Counted from the stretch's first letter, positions 1 through 10,874 are shown. The stretch is DNA of 64,000 nucleotides from Leifsonia shinshuensis (GCF_031456835.1 NZ_JAVDVK010000001.1:434001-498000), one strand, 5' to 3'. The notes: generated by a model not told the origin, from the sequence alone. Program-made: numbers and translations.

Positions 1-105
1 CGCAGTGACGCCGGCCTGACCTGTGCGGCCCCGGGGCCTGGCGGAGGGACGCTGGTACCCTGGCTGGTGTCTCACGTCCCGACCTCTCGAGGGAGTTGAC
101 CCACC
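1..105. other. Non-coding left edge, upstream of otsA
   Basis: I see no supported gene here. The stretch ends in a purine-rich GGGAG at 91-95 that could serve as a ribosome binding site for otsA. Nothing else recognisable was found. Confidence 0.5.
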
Positions 106-180
106 ATCACCGCCACGCCTGCACCGACCGCCTCCACGTCCACCGCCGGACCGGAGGGCGACACGTACGACCTGATCATC

Positions 181-1653
181 GTGTCGAACCGGCTCCCCGT
201 CGACCGCGTGCTCGACGAGAGCGGCAACGCCGACTGGCGCCCGTCGCCCGGTGGTCTGGTCGCCGCGCTGGAGCCCGTGATGCGGTCGCAGGACGGCGTG
301 TGGATCGGCTGGGCCGGCGTTGCGGACGAGGACGTGGAGCCGTTCGAGGCCGGCGGCATCAACATCCACCCCGTCCCGCTCTCCGAGCAGGAGCTGCAGG
401 AGTACTACGAGGGCTTCTCCAACGACACCCTCTGGCCGCTCTACCACGACGTGATCGCGCAGCCGAGCTACCACCGGGAGTGGTGGGAGAGCTACGTGCG
501 GGTCAACCGCCGCTTCGCCCAGGCCGCCGCCGACGTGGCCGCAAAGGGCGCGGTCGTCTGGGTGCACGACTACCAGCTGCAGCTCGTGCCGGCGATGCTG
601 CGCGAGCTGCGGCCGGATCTGGTGATCGGGTTCTTCAACCACATCCCGTTCCCGCCGTACGGGATCTACTCGCAGCTTCCGTGGCGCCGTCAGATCATCG
701 ACGGACTGCTCGGCGCCGACGTGATCGGGTTCCAGCGCGTGGCGGATGCGGGGAACTTCTCGCGGGCCGTGCGGCGGCTTAAGGGCTACGAGACCCGCGG
801 TCCCATCATCGAGGTGCCGATCGACACCGACGACCCGGAGGCGGGCTCGCACCGTCACGTGACGACCGACCGCCGCGGCGGTCTCGCCCGCACGGTGCTG
901 GCGCGCCAGTTCCCGATCTCCATCGACGCCGACCAGTACCAGGAGCTCGCCCGCCGGCCCGACATCCAGGCCCGCGCCAAGGAGATCCGCGAGGAGCTCG
1001 GCAACCCCGAGAAGATCATGCTCGGCGTCGACCGCCTCGACTACACGAAGGGCATCGGCCACCGGCTGAAGGCCTTCGGCGAGCTCCTCGAGGAGGGGCG
1101 CGTGAAGGCCGAGGACGTCACGCTCGTCCAGGTCGCCAGCCCCAGCCGCGAGCGCGTCGAGACCTACCGCCAGCTGCGCGACGAGATCGAGCTGACCGTC
1201 GGCCGCATCAACGGCGACTACTCGACGCTGGGCCACACCGCCGTCGCGTATCTGCACCACGGCTACCCCCGCGAGGAGATGGTGGCGCTCTACCTCGCCG
1301 CCGACGTCATGCTCGTCACCGCCCTGCGCGACGGCATGAACCTGGTCGCCAAGGAGTACGTCGCGACCCGGGTGGACGAAGACGGCGTGCTGGTGCTCAG
1401 CGAGTTCGCCGGGGCGTCCGACGAGCTGCGCCAGGCGCTGCTGATCAACCCGCACGACATCGAAGGGCTCAAGGACACCGTCCTGCAGGCGCTGGCGATG
1501 CCGAAGCGCGACCGCACCCGTCGCATGCGGGCGCTGCGCAAGAAGGTGCTGACCAACGACGTGGCCCGCTGGTCGGCGTCGTTCCTCGACGCGCTCACGC
1601 GCCGCGCGCACGGCGACCACCCGCTCCAGGACCCGCCGGTCAACCGGCGCTGA
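181..1653 (+). CDS. otsA: Alpha,alpha-trehalose-phosphate synthase (OtsA)
   Basis: A GT20-family glycosyltransferase that makes trehalose 6-phosphate from a nucleotide-activated glucose (usually UDP-glucose) and glucose 6-phosphate in the cytoplasm. Visible family signatures are SNRLPVDR at the N-terminus, SPGGLVAAL, HDYQLQLVP near residue 130, FNHIPFPP, VDRLDYTKGI near 285, and RDGMNLVAKEY near 383. It is followed 74 bp downstream by otsB, the second step of the pathway. The start is problematic. The GTG at 181 is the first normal start codon in this frame, but the conserved first beta strand (YDLII before VSNR) is encoded just upstream, back to a TGA at 97, with no ATG, GTG or TTG. An ATC at 106, ten bases after GGGAG, or a one-base error near 99-103, would restore it. 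The function is secure; the start is not. Confidence 0.93.
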   Translation: MSNRLPVDRVLDESGNADWRPSPGGLVAALEPVMRSQDGVWIGWAGVADEDVEPFEAGGINIHPVPLSEQELQEYYEGFSNDTLWPLYHDVIAQPSYHREWWESYVRVNRRFAQAAADVAAKGAVVWVHDYQLQLVPAMLRELRPDLVIGFFNHIPFPPYGIYSQLPWRRQIIDGLLGADVIGFQRVADAGNFSRAVRRLKGYETRGPIIEVPIDTDDPEAGSHRHVTTDRRGGLARTVLARQFPISIDADQYQELARRPDIQARAKEIREELGNPEKIMLGVDRLDYTKGIGHRLKAFGELLEEGRVKAEDVTLVQVASPSRERVETYRQLRDEIELTVGRINGDYSTLGHTAVAYLHHGYPREEMVALYLAADVMLVTALRDGMNLVAKEYVATRVDEDGVLVLSEFAGASDELRQALLINPHDIEGLKDTVLQALAMPKRDRTRRMRALRKKVLTNDVARWSASFLDALTRRAHGDHPLQDPPVNRR

Positions 1654-1689
1654 GCCGTCCGCCGCCTCCCCGCCGCTCGACTCCCTTCG

Positions 1690-1719
1690 CCCGACTCCTG
1701 TTTGCCCGACTCCTGTTTG
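1690..1719. repeat. Tandem 15-bp direct repeat (two copies)
   Basis: Two exact adjacent copies of CCCGACTCCTGTTTG (1690-1704 and 1705-1719) lie in the otsA-otsB gap, directly before the otsB ribosome binding site. This looks like a recent slippage duplication. I see no obvious regulatory meaning. Confidence 0.8.
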
Positions 1720-1727
1720 AAGGACGC

Positions 1728-2558
1728 ATGACCGACACCGCCTCCCACCGTCCGCCCGCCGCCGCCGTCGCACTTGTCGGCGCGCTGCAGGAACTGGCCC
1801 GCGCCGACCGGCTGCTGCTCGCGCTCGACTTCGACGGCACTCTCGCCCCGTTCGTCGACGTGCCGCGCGGCGCCCGCGCCCTGCCGGAGTCGAAGGCCGC
1901 CCTCGACCGGCTGGAGCACCTGCCGCGCACGTGGGTCGCGTACGTCTCCGGGCGGCCGCTCACGAGCCTCGAGACGGTGACGGAGGCGGAGGCGGACGAG
2001 GATGCGCTCCTGGTCGGGTCGCACGGCGTCGAGATCCGCTTCGGCCGCGACGGCGTCTCGCTCGACCTGACCGACGACGAGCAGGCGACGCTGGAGCGCC
2101 TGGGCGGTGTGCTGCAGGAGCTGGTGGACAGCATCCCGGGCGCCAAGCTCGAGATCAAGCCGGTCGGCTTCGGCGTGCACTACCGGCAGGTCGACCCGGC
2201 GGAGGGCCGCACGGTCGTGGCCCGCGCGCGGGAGGCGGCCGCGGGCGTCAGCGATGCGCTGACCATCCGCGACGGCAAGGACATCATCGAGTTCTCGGTC
2301 CGCGGCGCGAACAAGGGCGACGGCGTCGAGCGGCTCCGCGAGTACACGAAGGCCACCGCGGTGCTGTTCGCCGGCGACGACGTCACCGACGAGGACGGCT
2401 TCGCCGTGCTGCGTCCGGAGCGCGGGGACGTGGGCATCAAGGTGGGCGCGGGCGAGACCGCCGCGCAGTACCGGGTCGCCGACGAGCGTGCGATCGCGAC
2501 GCTGCTGGGCCTGCTGGCGCAGGCGCGTGAGGCGCACGTGAACTCGTCCACCGACTGA
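1728..2558 (+). CDS. otsB: Trehalose-phosphatase (OtsB)
   Basis: A HAD-superfamily phosphatase that removes phosphate from trehalose 6-phosphate, releasing trehalose. The nucleophile motif DFDGT sits at residues 34-38 and the acidic metal-binding motif GDDVTDEDG near 217-225, both typical of the OtsB branch. Length is 276 aa, normal for the family. The ATG follows AAGGAC at a good distance. It forms a two-gene pathway unit with otsA; the product typically serves as an osmolyte and stress protectant. Confidence 0.95.
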   Translation: MTDTASHRPPAAAVALVGALQELARADRLLLALDFDGTLAPFVDVPRGARALPESKAALDRLEHLPRTWVAYVSGRPLTSLETVTEAEADEDALLVGSHGVEIRFGRDGVSLDLTDDEQATLERLGGVLQELVDSIPGAKLEIKPVGFGVHYRQVDPAEGRTVVARAREAAAGVSDALTIRDGKDIIEFSVRGANKGDGVERLREYTKATAVLFAGDDVTDEDGFAVLRPERGDVGIKVGAGETAAQYRVADERAIATLLGLLAQAREAHVNSSTD

Positions 2559-2630
2559 CGGCCGCACGAGCTCTCCCCAGGCGCGGGACACATGGTCGGA
2601 GCGGCATTCGAGACGTCCTAGAGTTGACCC

Positions 2631-4325
2631 ATGCCAGAAGTCGATTGGAAACCGCGTTCGCGCGTCGTCACGGACGGGATCGAAGCCACCACCAGCCGCG
2701 GGATGCTCCGCGCCGTCGGAATGGGCGATGAAGACTGGGAGAAGCCGCAGATCGGCATCGCGTCCTCCTGGAACGAGATCACGCCCTGCAACCTCTCGCT
2801 CGACCGCCTCGCGCAGGGCGCGAAGGAGGGCGTGCACGCCGGTGGCGGCTACCCGCTCCAGTTCGGCACCATCTCGGTCTCCGACGGCATCTCGATGGGC
2901 CACGAGGGGATGCACTTCTCGCTCGTCTCGCGCGAGGTCATCGCCGACTCGGTCGAGACCGTCATGATGGCGGAGCGCCTCGACGGCACCGTGCTGCTCG
3001 CGGGATGCGACAAGTCGCTCCCCGGCATGCTGATGGCCGCGGCCCGCCTCGACCTCTCGGCGGTCTTCCTCTACGCCGGTTCGATCGCACCCGGCTGGGT
3101 GAAGCTCTCCGACGGCACGGAGAAGGACGTCACGATCATCGACTCCTTCGAGGCGGTCGGCGCCTGCAAGGCCGGCAAGATGAGCGAAGAAGACCTCAAG
3201 CGCATCGAGTGCGCCATCGCCCCGGGCGAGGGCGCCTGCGGCGGCATGTACACGGCCAACACGATGGCGTCCGTCGCGGAGGCGCTCGGCATGAGCCTCC
3301 CCGGCTCCGCCGCTCCGCCCTCGGCCGACCGCCGCCGCGACTACTACGCGCACCGCTCCGGTGAGGCCGTGGTCAACCTGCTCAAGAAGGGCATCACGGC
3401 GCGCGACATCCTCACCAAGGAGGCGTTCGAGAACGCGATCGCCGTCGCCATGGCGTTCGGCGGCTCGACCAACGTCGTGCTCCACCTGCTCGCGATCGCG
3501 CACGAGGCCGAGGTCGACCTCACGATCGACGACTTCAACCGCATCGGCGACAAGGTGCCGCACATCGGCGACCTGAAGCCGTTCGGCAAGTACGTCATGA
3601 ACGACGTCGACCGTCACGGCGGCGTCCCCGTGGTCATGAAGGCCCTGCTCGACGCGGGCCTGCTCCACGGCGACTGCCTCACCGTCACGGGCAAGACCGT
3701 GGCCGAGAACCTGGCCGAGATCAACCCGCCCGCACCGGACGGCGAGGTCATGCGCTCGCTCGACAACCCCATTCACCCGACCGGCGGCATCACCATCCTC
3801 AAGGGCTCGCTCGCCCCCGAGGGCGCCGTCGTCAAGACCGCCGGCTTCGACGCCGAGGTGTTCGAGGGCCCCGCCCGCGTGTTCGAGCGCGAGCGCGCCG
3901 CGATGGACGCCCTCACCGAGGGCAGCATCAAGGCCGGCGACGTGGTCATCATCCGCTACGAGGGCCCCAAGGGCGGGCCCGGGATGCGCGAGATGCTCGC
4001 CATCACCGCCGCCATCAAGGGCGCAGGGCTCGGCAAGGATGTACTACTATTGACGGACGGACGATTCTCAGGCGGCACAACCGGCCTGTGCATCGGCCAC
4101 ATAGCACCCGAAGCGGTGGACGCTGGTCCCATCGCCTTCGTGCGCGATGGTGATCTGATACGGGTCGATATCGCGGCTCGCTCCCTCGACCTACTTGTCG
4201 ACGAGTCAGAGCTGACCGCCCGCCGTGAAGGCTGGGCGCCTCTTCCTCCGCGCTATACCCGTGGCGTTCTCGCGAAGTTCTCCAAGCTCGTGCGCTCCGC
4301 AGCAGAAGGAGCCGTCACCGGGTGA
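2631..4325 (+). CDS. ilvD: Dihydroxy-acid dehydratase (IlvD)
   Basis: Dehydrates 2,3-dihydroxy-isovalerate and 2,3-dihydroxy-3-methylvalerate to the 2-keto acid precursors of valine and isoleucine. Three conserved cysteines that can hold a [2Fe-2S] cluster are visible: C53 (TPCN), C126 (GCDKSLPG) and C203 ([10 protein letters not shown]). The C-terminal signatures [11 protein letters not shown] and [11 protein letters not shown] are present, and length (564 aa) is normal. It lies 57 bp upstream of ilvB in the same direction, so the two probably share a transcript. Odd point: codon use changes abruptly near position 4036. The last ~95 codons contain CTA, ATA, TTG, TCA and many A/T-ending codons that are nearly absent from the preceding ~470. 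Confidence 0.96.
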   Translation: MPEVDWKPRSRVVTDGIEATTSRGMLRAVGMGDEDWEKPQIGIASSWNEITPCNLSLDRLAQGAKEGVHAGGGYPLQFGTISVSDGISMGHEGMHFSLVSREVIADSVETVMMAERLDGTVLLAGCDKSLPGMLMAAARLDLSAVFLYAGSIAPGWVKLSDGTEKDVTIIDSFEAVGACKAGKMSEEDLKRIECAIAPGEGACGGMYTANTMASVAEALGMSLPGSAAPPSADRRRDYYAHRSGEAVVNLLKKGITARDILTKEAFENAIAVAMAFGGSTNVVLHLLAIAHEAEVDLTIDDFNRIGDKVPHIGDLKPFGKYVMNDVDRHGGVPVVMKALLDAGLLHGDCLTVTGKTVAENLAEINPPAPDGEVMRSLDNPIHPTGGITILKGSLAPEGAVVKTAGFDAEVFEGPARVFERERAAMDALTEGSIKAGDVVIIRYEGPKGGPGMREMLAITAAIKGAGLGKDVLLLTDGRFSGGTTGLCIGHIAPEAVDAGPIAFVRDGDLIRVDIAARSLDLLVDESELTARREGWAPLPPRYTRGVLAKFSKLVRSAAEGAVTG

Positions 4326-4382
4326 GAGGGCCCCGCGCCAGCACCATCCATCACTATTCGCACGTAAGGGACTGATACAGGC

Positions 4383-6188
4383 ATGTCCACGGATGCAACC
4401 CCCAGTACTGTGTTGCCGTCCGCGACGCCGGGCAAGGCGTCGCCCGAGATCCTGACCGGCTCGCAGTCGGTCGTCCGCACGCTCGAGCTCCTCGGCGTCA
4501 CCGACGTCTTCGGCCTGCCCGGCGGCGCCATCCTCCCCATCTACGACGCCATCATGGACTCGACCCGGATCCGCCACGTGCTGGTCCGCCATGAGCAGGG
4601 CGGCGGCCACGCGGCCGAGGGCTACGCGGTCGCGGCCAACAAGGTCGGCGTCGCGATGGCCACCTCCGGACCCGGCGCGACCAACCTGGTCACCGCCATC
4701 ATGGACGCGCACATGGACTCCGTCCCGGTCGTGTTCATCACCGGCCAGGTGTTCTCCACGCTGATGGGCACGGACGCGTTCCAGGAGGCCGACATCGTCG
4801 GCATCACCATGCCGATCACCAAGCACTCGTTCCTGGTGAAGGACGTCGAGGACATCCCGGCCACGATCGCGGCGGCGTACCACATCGCCGGGACCGGCCG
4901 CCCGGGCCCCGTGCTCGTCGACATCACCAAGGACGCGCAGCAGAACTCCGCTCCGTTCAACTGGCCGCCGAAGGTCGACCTGCCGGGCTACCGGCCGATC
5001 ACCAAGGCGCACGGCAAGCAGGTGCTGGCCGCGGCCCAGCTGCTCGCCGAGGCGAAGAAGCCGGTGCTCTACGTCGGCGGCGGAGTGATCCGCGCCCGCG
5101 CGTCGCAGGAGCTGTTCGAGCTCGCAGAGATCACCGGGGCGCCCGTGGTCACCACGCTGACGGCGCGCGGCGCCTTCCCGGACACGCACAAGCAGCACCT
5201 CGGCATGCCCGGGATGCACGGGACGGTGCCCGCGGTGCTCTCGCTCCAGGAGTCGGACCTCATCGTGTCGCTCGGCGCGCGGTTCGACGACCGGGTGACC
5301 GGCAACACCTCGCTGTTCGCACCGAACGCGAAGATCGTGCACGTCGACGTCGACCCGGCCGAGATCTCCAAGATCCGCACCGCCGACGTCCCCATCGTCG
5401 GCGATGCCAAGGATGTCATCGTCGATCTGACCGCCGCGTTCCAGGACGCCACCCGCACCCAGAAGCCCGACATCATCGAGTGGTGGACGTACCTGAACGG
5501 CCTCCGCGAGGAGTTCCCGCTCGGGTACACGCCCACCAGCGACGGCCTGCTGGCACCGCAGTACGTCATCCAGCGGATCGGCGAGCTGACCGGGCCCGAA
5601 GGCATCTACACAGCGGGCGTCGGCCAGCACCAGATGTGGGCCGCCCAGTTCATCAAGTACGAGCGTCCCAACTCGTGGCTGAACTCGGGCGGAGCCGGGA
5701 CGATGGGCTACTCCGTGCCGGCGGCGATGGGCGCCAAGGTCGCCCAGCCCGACCGCGTGGTGTGGTCGATCGACGGCGACGGCTGCTTCCAGATGACCAA
5801 CCAGGAGCTCGCCACCTGCACGATCAACAACATCCCGATCAAGGTGGCGATCATCAACAACTCGTCGCTCGGGATGGTGCGGCAGTGGCAGACGCTGTTC
5901 TACGACGGCCGCTACTCGAACACCGACCTCAACACGGGCCACGACACCGTGCGGGTGCCCGACTTCGTGAAGCTGGCCGAGGCGTACGGTGCGCTCGGCA
6001 TCCGCGTCACGAAGGAGGAGGAGGTCGACGCCGCGATCAAGCTCGCGCTCGAGACCAACGACCGCCCCGTGGTGATCGACTTCGTGGTGAGCGCCGACGC
6101 GATGGTGTGGCCGATGGTGCCGCAGGGCGTCAGCAACAGCTACGTGCAGTACGCCCGCGACCACAGTCCGTCCTTCGGAGGGGAGTGA
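4383..6188 (+). CDS. ilvB: Acetolactate synthase, large (catalytic) subunit
   Basis: A thiamine-diphosphate enzyme that condenses pyruvate with pyruvate or 2-ketobutyrate, the first common step of valine, leucine and isoleucine synthesis. The catalytic Glu lies in [15 protein letters not shown] near residue 70. The ThDP/Mg motif starts at GDGCFQM near 465 and ends at the INNSS pair near 491. At 601 aa it is the usual size. AAGGGA precedes the ATG. Only three bases separate its stop from the start of ilvN, so the two subunits are probably translated together. I looked for a leader peptide in the short gap after ilvD and found none. Confidence 0.97.
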   Translation: MSTDATPSTVLPSATPGKASPEILTGSQSVVRTLELLGVTDVFGLPGGAILPIYDAIMDSTRIRHVLVRHEQGGGHAAEGYAVAANKVGVAMATSGPGATNLVTAIMDAHMDSVPVVFITGQVFSTLMGTDAFQEADIVGITMPITKHSFLVKDVEDIPATIAAAYHIAGTGRPGPVLVDITKDAQQNSAPFNWPPKVDLPGYRPITKAHGKQVLAAAQLLAEAKKPVLYVGGGVIRARASQELFELAEITGAPVVTTLTARGAFPDTHKQHLGMPGMHGTVPAVLSLQESDLIVSLGARFDDRVTGNTSLFAPNAKIVHVDVDPAEISKIRTADVPIVGDAKDVIVDLTAAFQDATRTQKPDIIEWWTYLNGLREEFPLGYTPTSDGLLAPQYVIQRIGELTGPEGIYTAGVGQHQMWAAQFIKYERPNSWLNSGGAGTMGYSVPAAMGAKVAQPDRVVWSIDGDGCFQMTNQELATCTINNIPIKVAIINNSSLGMVRQWQTLFYDGRYSNTDLNTGHDTVRVPDFVKLAEAYGALGIRVTKEEEVDAAIKLALETNDRPVVIDFVVSADAMVWPMVPQGVSNSYVQYARDHSPSFGGE

Positions 6189-6191
6189 CCC

Positions 6192-6701
6192 GTGAGCACG
6201 CACGTTCTGAGCCTCCTGGTGGAGGACAAGCCCGGTCTGCTGACCCGTGTCGCGGGGCTGTTCGCCCGGCGCGGGTTCAACATCCACTCTCTCGCGGTGG
6301 GCACGAGCGAGGTCGACGGCCTCTCGCGTATCACGGTCGTCGTGGATGTGGAGGACCTGCCGCTCGAGCAGGTGACGAAGCAGCTCAACAAGCTCATCAA
6401 CGTGATCAAGATCGTCGAGCTCGAGCCGTCGCAGTCCGTCCAGCGCGAGCACCTGCTGATCAAGGTGCGGGTGGACAACTCCACGCGGTCGCAGGTGCTG
6501 GAGGCCGTGAACCTCTTCCGCGCCCGCGTCGTCGACGTGGCGACGGACGCCCTCGTCATCGAGGTCACCGGCGACAGCGGCAAGACGCAGGCGCTGCTCA
6601 AGGTGCTCGAGCCCTACGGGATCAAGGAGATGGCCCAGTCGGGCCTGCTCGCGATCGGCCGCGGCGGCAAGTCCATCACCGAGCGCGTCTTCAAGAACTA
6701 G
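6192..6701 (+). CDS. ilvN: Acetolactate synthase, small (regulatory) subunit
   Basis: Regulatory partner of IlvB. It carries an N-terminal ACT domain (HVLSLLVEDKPGLLTRVAGLF...NIHSLAVG, about residues 4-75) that typically binds valine for feedback inhibition, then the small-subunit C-terminal domain. At 169 aa it is of standard length. The start is GTG, three bases after the ilvB stop, with GGAG inside the ilvB coding end. A small 6-bp hairpin (6704-6718) follows before ilvC. Confidence 0.96.
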   Translation: MSTHVLSLLVEDKPGLLTRVAGLFARRGFNIHSLAVGTSEVDGLSRITVVVDVEDLPLEQVTKQLNKLINVIKIVELEPSQSVQREHLLIKVRVDNSTRSQVLEAVNLFRARVVDVATDALVIEVTGDSGKTQALLKVLEPYGIKEMAQSGLLAIGRGGKSITERVFKN

Positions 6702-6729
6702 CTCGCCCTCCGGGCGACGAAAGAACTAA

Positions 6730-7794
<1,065 letters not shown>

Positions 7795-7855
7795 TCGCAG
7801 CGATCTCCCGGGAGAACCCGCGGTCTCGGCCGCAGGGTCCCGCCCAGTAGTCTCA

Positions 7856-7887
7856 GGGTGCCGCACGCGACGCGTGCGGCACCCTTC
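7856..7887. terminator. Hairpin terminator after ilvC
   Basis: A perfect 13-bp stem (GGGTGCCGCACGC pairing with GCGTGCGGCACCC) with a 3-base loop, followed by TTCT. The T-run is weak, as is common in high-GC actinobacteria. It separates the ilv block from cutC. Confidence 0.75.
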
Positions 7888-7903
7888 TGCGTGAGGAGCA
7901 GCG

Positions 7904-8635
7904 ATGGGCATCGCCGTCGAGATCGCCGTCCAGGACATCGCCGGCGTGCGGGTCGCCCTCGCGGAGGGCGCCGACCGGGTCGAGCTGTGCACCGCGCTCG
8001 CGATGGGCGGCCTCACGCCGTCCGGCGGCCTGGTCCGGGCCGCGGTGGAGGTGGCCCGGCGACGCGGGCGCGAGAGTTTCGTCCACGTGCTGGTCCGTCC
8101 GCGCGGCGGCGGGTTCCTCTACGACGCGGACGAGGTGGCGATCACGGTCGCCGACATCCGGTTCGCCCGCGAGGCGGGCGCCGGCGGCGTCGTCATCGGC
8201 GCGCTCGACGAGCGCGGCACCGTCGACGGCGAAGCGGTCCGCCGGTTCGTCGACGCGGCCGAAGGGCTCGACGTCACTTTCCACCGCGCGCTGGATGTGG
8301 TGGCCGACCCGCTGACGGCCGTCGAAGAGCTCGCCGACCTCGGCGTCGACCGCGTGCTCACCTCGGGCGGCGCCGCGCGCAGCGTGGACGGCATCCCGAG
8401 TCTCCGGGAACTCGTCGGCCAGGCCGCCGGGCGGCTGCAGGTGATGGCCGGAGGCGGAGTCCGCGTCGACGACATCGCGTCGCTGGCGGCCTCCGGGGTG
8501 GCGGCGGTCCACCTGTCCGCCCGGACGACCGTGACCGGCGGCCCGAGCGGGCCGGGCGGGGGAGAGGCGGCCTACGACATCACCGACCCGGCGGTCGTCG
8601 CCGCGGCGGTCGAGTCGGCCCGCGACCCGCGCTGA
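7904..8635 (+). CDS. cutC: CutC family protein
   Basis: A TIM-barrel protein of the CutC family, named for copper homeostasis, although the biochemical role in most bacteria is unclear. The family signature is visible at the N-terminus (VEIAVQDIAG, RVELCTALAMGGLTPS) and centrally (VTFHRALD, LTSGGAARS, MAGGGVR). At 243 aa it is normal for the family. GAGGAG precedes the ATG. It stands alone between the ilvC terminator and the convergent DoxX gene, whose stop is only 19 bp away. Confidence 0.88.
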   Translation: MGIAVEIAVQDIAGVRVALAEGADRVELCTALAMGGLTPSGGLVRAAVEVARRRGRESFVHVLVRPRGGGFLYDADEVAITVADIRFAREAGAGGVVIGALDERGTVDGEAVRRFVDAAEGLDVTFHRALDVVADPLTAVEELADLGVDRVLTSGGAARSVDGIPSLRELVGQAAGRLQVMAGGGVRVDDIASLAASGVAAVHLSARTTVTGGPSGPGGGEAAYDITDPAVVAAAVESARDPR

Positions 8636-8654
8636 CGGCCGCTGCGCGCATCCG

Positions 8655-9035
8655 TCAGACCGCGCAGAACAGGCAGGCCGCGATGAGCACCACCTGGAGG
8701 ATCGCGCGGGGCACGAGCGGCGTCGCGAAGACGCCGAACCGATCCGTCTTGCCGGCGGCGTAGGCGTTCGCCGGGAAGACGGCCACCAGGAACACCGCGA
8801 GGCAGATCGCCGCGGCCACCCGTGTGGCGGGCACCAGCAGCCCGATCCCGCCCGCGATCTCGCACAGCCCGGTCACGGCGACCAGGGTGCGCGGGGAGAC
8901 GATCCGCAGGGCCGGCGGGATCATCGCCGCCATCCCGCGTGCCGGTCCCGGGACGAAGTGCAGCGCGCCCATCGCGACGAACACCACCGCGAGCAGGATG
9001 CGGACGATGAGCTGCGCTGTCTCGAGAAGGGTCAC
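8655..9035 (-). CDS. DoxX family membrane protein
   Basis: A 126-aa membrane protein with four predicted membrane segments (about residues 8-26, 50-70, 72-90 and 108-125). The motifs MGALHFVPGPARGMAAMIP and GLCEIAGGIGLL match the DoxX/SURF4-like superfamily. No precise function is assigned to this subgroup; some DoxX proteins work in redox or thiol homeostasis. The GTG start at 9035 follows AGAGGA on the minus strand. The gene is convergent with cutC and divergent from serA. Confidence 0.8.
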   Translation of the reverse strand: MTLLETAQLIVRILLAVVFVAMGALHFVPGPARGMAAMIPPALRIVSPRTLVAVTGLCEIAGGIGLLVPATRVAAAICLAVFLVAVFPANAYAAGKTDRFGVFATPLVPRAILQVVLIAACLFCAV

Positions 9036-9197
9036 CGCCCCATCCTCTCCCGCGAGCACCTCCGGAGAGCACCCACACCCGGCGTAACGCGGCGAAAGGC
9101 GCCGATGGCCGACCGCTAGAGTTAAGCCGTTCCGCGCCCCACCGACCGTGGCGCACTTCTTCCCAAGCCAGCCCTCGCACCTCGAAGGAACTGCCAC

Positions 9198-10790
9198 GTG
9201 ACAAAGCCGGTCGTCCTGATCGCCGAAGAACTCTCGCCCGCCACCGTCGACGCCCTCGGGCCCGACTTCGAGATCCGCTCGGTGGACGGGACCGACCGGC
9301 CGGCTCTGCTCGACGCGGTGTCCGACGCCGACGCCATCCTGGTGCGCTCGGCCACCAAGGTCGACGCCGAGGTCATCGGCGCCGCCAAGGCCCTGAAGGT
9401 CATCGCCCGTGCCGGTGTCGGCCTCGACAACGTCGACATCAAGACCGCCACGAGCGCGGGCGTGATGGTCGTGAACGCTCCGACCTCGAACATCATCTCG
9501 GCCGCGGAGCTCACCGTCGGCCACATCCTGAGCCTCGCCCGCCACATCCCGGCCGCCCACAGCGCGCTGGCGCAGGGTCAGTGGAAGCGCTCCAAGTACA
9601 CCGGTGTCGAGCTGTACGAGAAGACGATCGGCATCATCGGGCTCGGCCGCATCGGCGCGCTGATCACCGCGCGCCTGCAGGCCTTCGGCACGAACGTGGT
9701 CGCCTACGACCCCTACGTGACCAGCGCCCGGGCGCAGCAGCTCGGCGTCCAGCTGGTGACTCTGGACGAGCTGCTCGCGCAGTCGGACTTCATCACCATC
9801 CACATGCCGAAGACGCCCGAGACGACGGGCATGATCTCGGACGACCAGCTCGCCCAGATGAAGAAGACCGCCTTCATCGTGAACGTCGCGCGCGGCGGCC
9901 TGATCGACGAGGATGCGCTGTACCGCGCCCTCACGACCGGCACGATCGCGGGCGCGGGCCTCGACGTGTTCGTCTCCGAGCCGCCGCAGGACTCGCCGCT
10001 GCTCGCCCTGGACAACGTCGTCGTCACGCCGCACCTCGGCGCCTCCACCGACGAGGCGCAGGAGAAGGCGGGCGTCTCGGTCGCCCGGTCGGTGCGGCTG
10101 GCGCTCTCGGGCGAGTTGGTCCCCGACGCCGTGAACGTCGCGGGCGGCGTCATCGACCCGTACGTGCGTCCCGGCATCCCGCTCGTGGAGAAGCTCGGCC
10201 AGGTGTTCTCGGGCCTCGCGAGCAGCCCGGTCACGAGCGTCGACGTCGAGGTGCGTGGCGAGCTGGCCGACTACGACGTGAGCGTGCTCAAGCTGGCGGC
10301 ACTGAAAGGCATCTTCACCAACATCGTCAGCGAGACGGTGTCGTACGTGAACGCGCCGCTGCTGGCCGACCAGCGCGGCATCGAGGTACGGCTCATCACG
10401 GACTCGGTGAGCGAGGAGTACCGCAACCTGATCACCCTCCGGGGCGCGCTGAGCGACGGGTCGCAGATCTCCGTCTCGGGCACGCTGACCGGTCCGAAGC
10501 AGATCGAGAAGATCGTCGGCATCAACGGCTACGACGTCGAGGTGCCGGTCGCCGAGCACCTGGTCGTCATGGTCTACGACGACCGCCCCGGCATCGTCGC
10601 GGTCTACGGGCGCGAGTTCGGCGAGGCCGCCATCAACATCGCGGGGATGCAGATCGCCCGCACCTCCGCCGGCGGCAAGGCGCTGAGCGTGCTGACGGTC
10701 GACTCGCGGGTGCCGGACGGCCTGCTCGAGAAGGTGCGCCTGGCGATCGACGCCGACCTGATGCAGGAGATCGACATCACCGAGGCGTGA
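9198..10790 (+). CDS. serA: D-3-phosphoglycerate dehydrogenase
   Basis: Oxidises 3-phosphoglycerate to 3-phosphohydroxypyruvate, the first step of serine synthesis. The NAD-binding motif GLGRIG is near residue 148, and the catalytic segments NVARGGLIDE and HLGAST follow. At 530 aa it is the long actinobacterial type with an intervening domain and a C-terminal ACT domain (VMVYDDRPGIVAVYGREFG onward) for serine feedback. The GTG start is preceded by GAAGGA. A 10-bp hairpin sits 10 bp after the stop. Confidence 0.96.
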   Translation: MTKPVVLIAEELSPATVDALGPDFEIRSVDGTDRPALLDAVSDADAILVRSATKVDAEVIGAAKALKVIARAGVGLDNVDIKTATSAGVMVVNAPTSNIISAAELTVGHILSLARHIPAAHSALAQGQWKRSKYTGVELYEKTIGIIGLGRIGALITARLQAFGTNVVAYDPYVTSARAQQLGVQLVTLDELLAQSDFITIHMPKTPETTGMISDDQLAQMKKTAFIVNVARGGLIDEDALYRALTTGTIAGAGLDVFVSEPPQDSPLLALDNVVVTPHLGASTDEAQEKAGVSVARSVRLALSGELVPDAVNVAGGVIDPYVRPGIPLVEKLGQVFSGLASSPVTSVDVEVRGELADYDVSVLKLAALKGIFTNIVSETVSYVNAPLLADQRGIEVRLITDSVSEEYRNLITLRGALSDGSQISVSGTLTGPKQIEKIVGINGYDVEVPVAEHLVVMVYDDRPGIVAVYGREFGEAAINIAGMQIARTSAGGKALSVLTVDSRVPDGLLEKVRLAIDADLMQEIDITEA

Positions 10791-10800
10791 TGAGGAGGCG

Positions 10801-10824
10801 GCCCGGAAGATATTTCTTCCGGGC
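10801..10824. terminator. Hairpin after serA
   Basis: A perfect 10-bp stem (GCCCGGAAGA / TCTTCCGGGC) with the loop TATT lies directly downstream of serA. Its 3' end touches a TGTCGA at 10825 that may be the -35 element of the next gene. There is no strong T-tract. Confidence 0.65.
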
Positions 10825-10874
10825 TGTCGATTCCGGCGGTTGACTTGCGTCGTAGGGATGTCGATATCCCTACG
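10825..10874 (+). promoter_or_regulatory. Candidate ECF42 promoter and 9-bp inverted repeat
   Basis: TGTCGA at 10825-10830 is followed after 17 bases by CGTCG at 10848. This spacing and sequence resemble promoters I recall being described for ECF42 sigma factors (from memory, not checked). A perfect inverted repeat, CGTAGGGAT (10851-10859) and ATCCCTACG (10866-10874), lies between this element and the YCII gene and holds a second TGTCGA at 10859-10864. It could be an operator or a 5'-UTR hairpin. Confidence 0.5.

Noticed and set aside
1290..3776. A very long open frame (over 800 codons) on the minus strand opposite otsA, otsB and ilvD; similar ones opposite ilvB (4206-6452), gltX (16998-20039) and the CWB2 gene (24229-26631)
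   Set aside because: These are antisense shadows caused by high GC3. Their translations are Arg/His/Asp/Val-rich low-complexity strings with no domain, while the opposite strand encodes clear enzymes.
4326..4382. Attenuator or leader peptide before ilvB
   Set aside because: The 57-bp gap has no small frame rich in Ile, Val or Leu codons and no paired hairpins.
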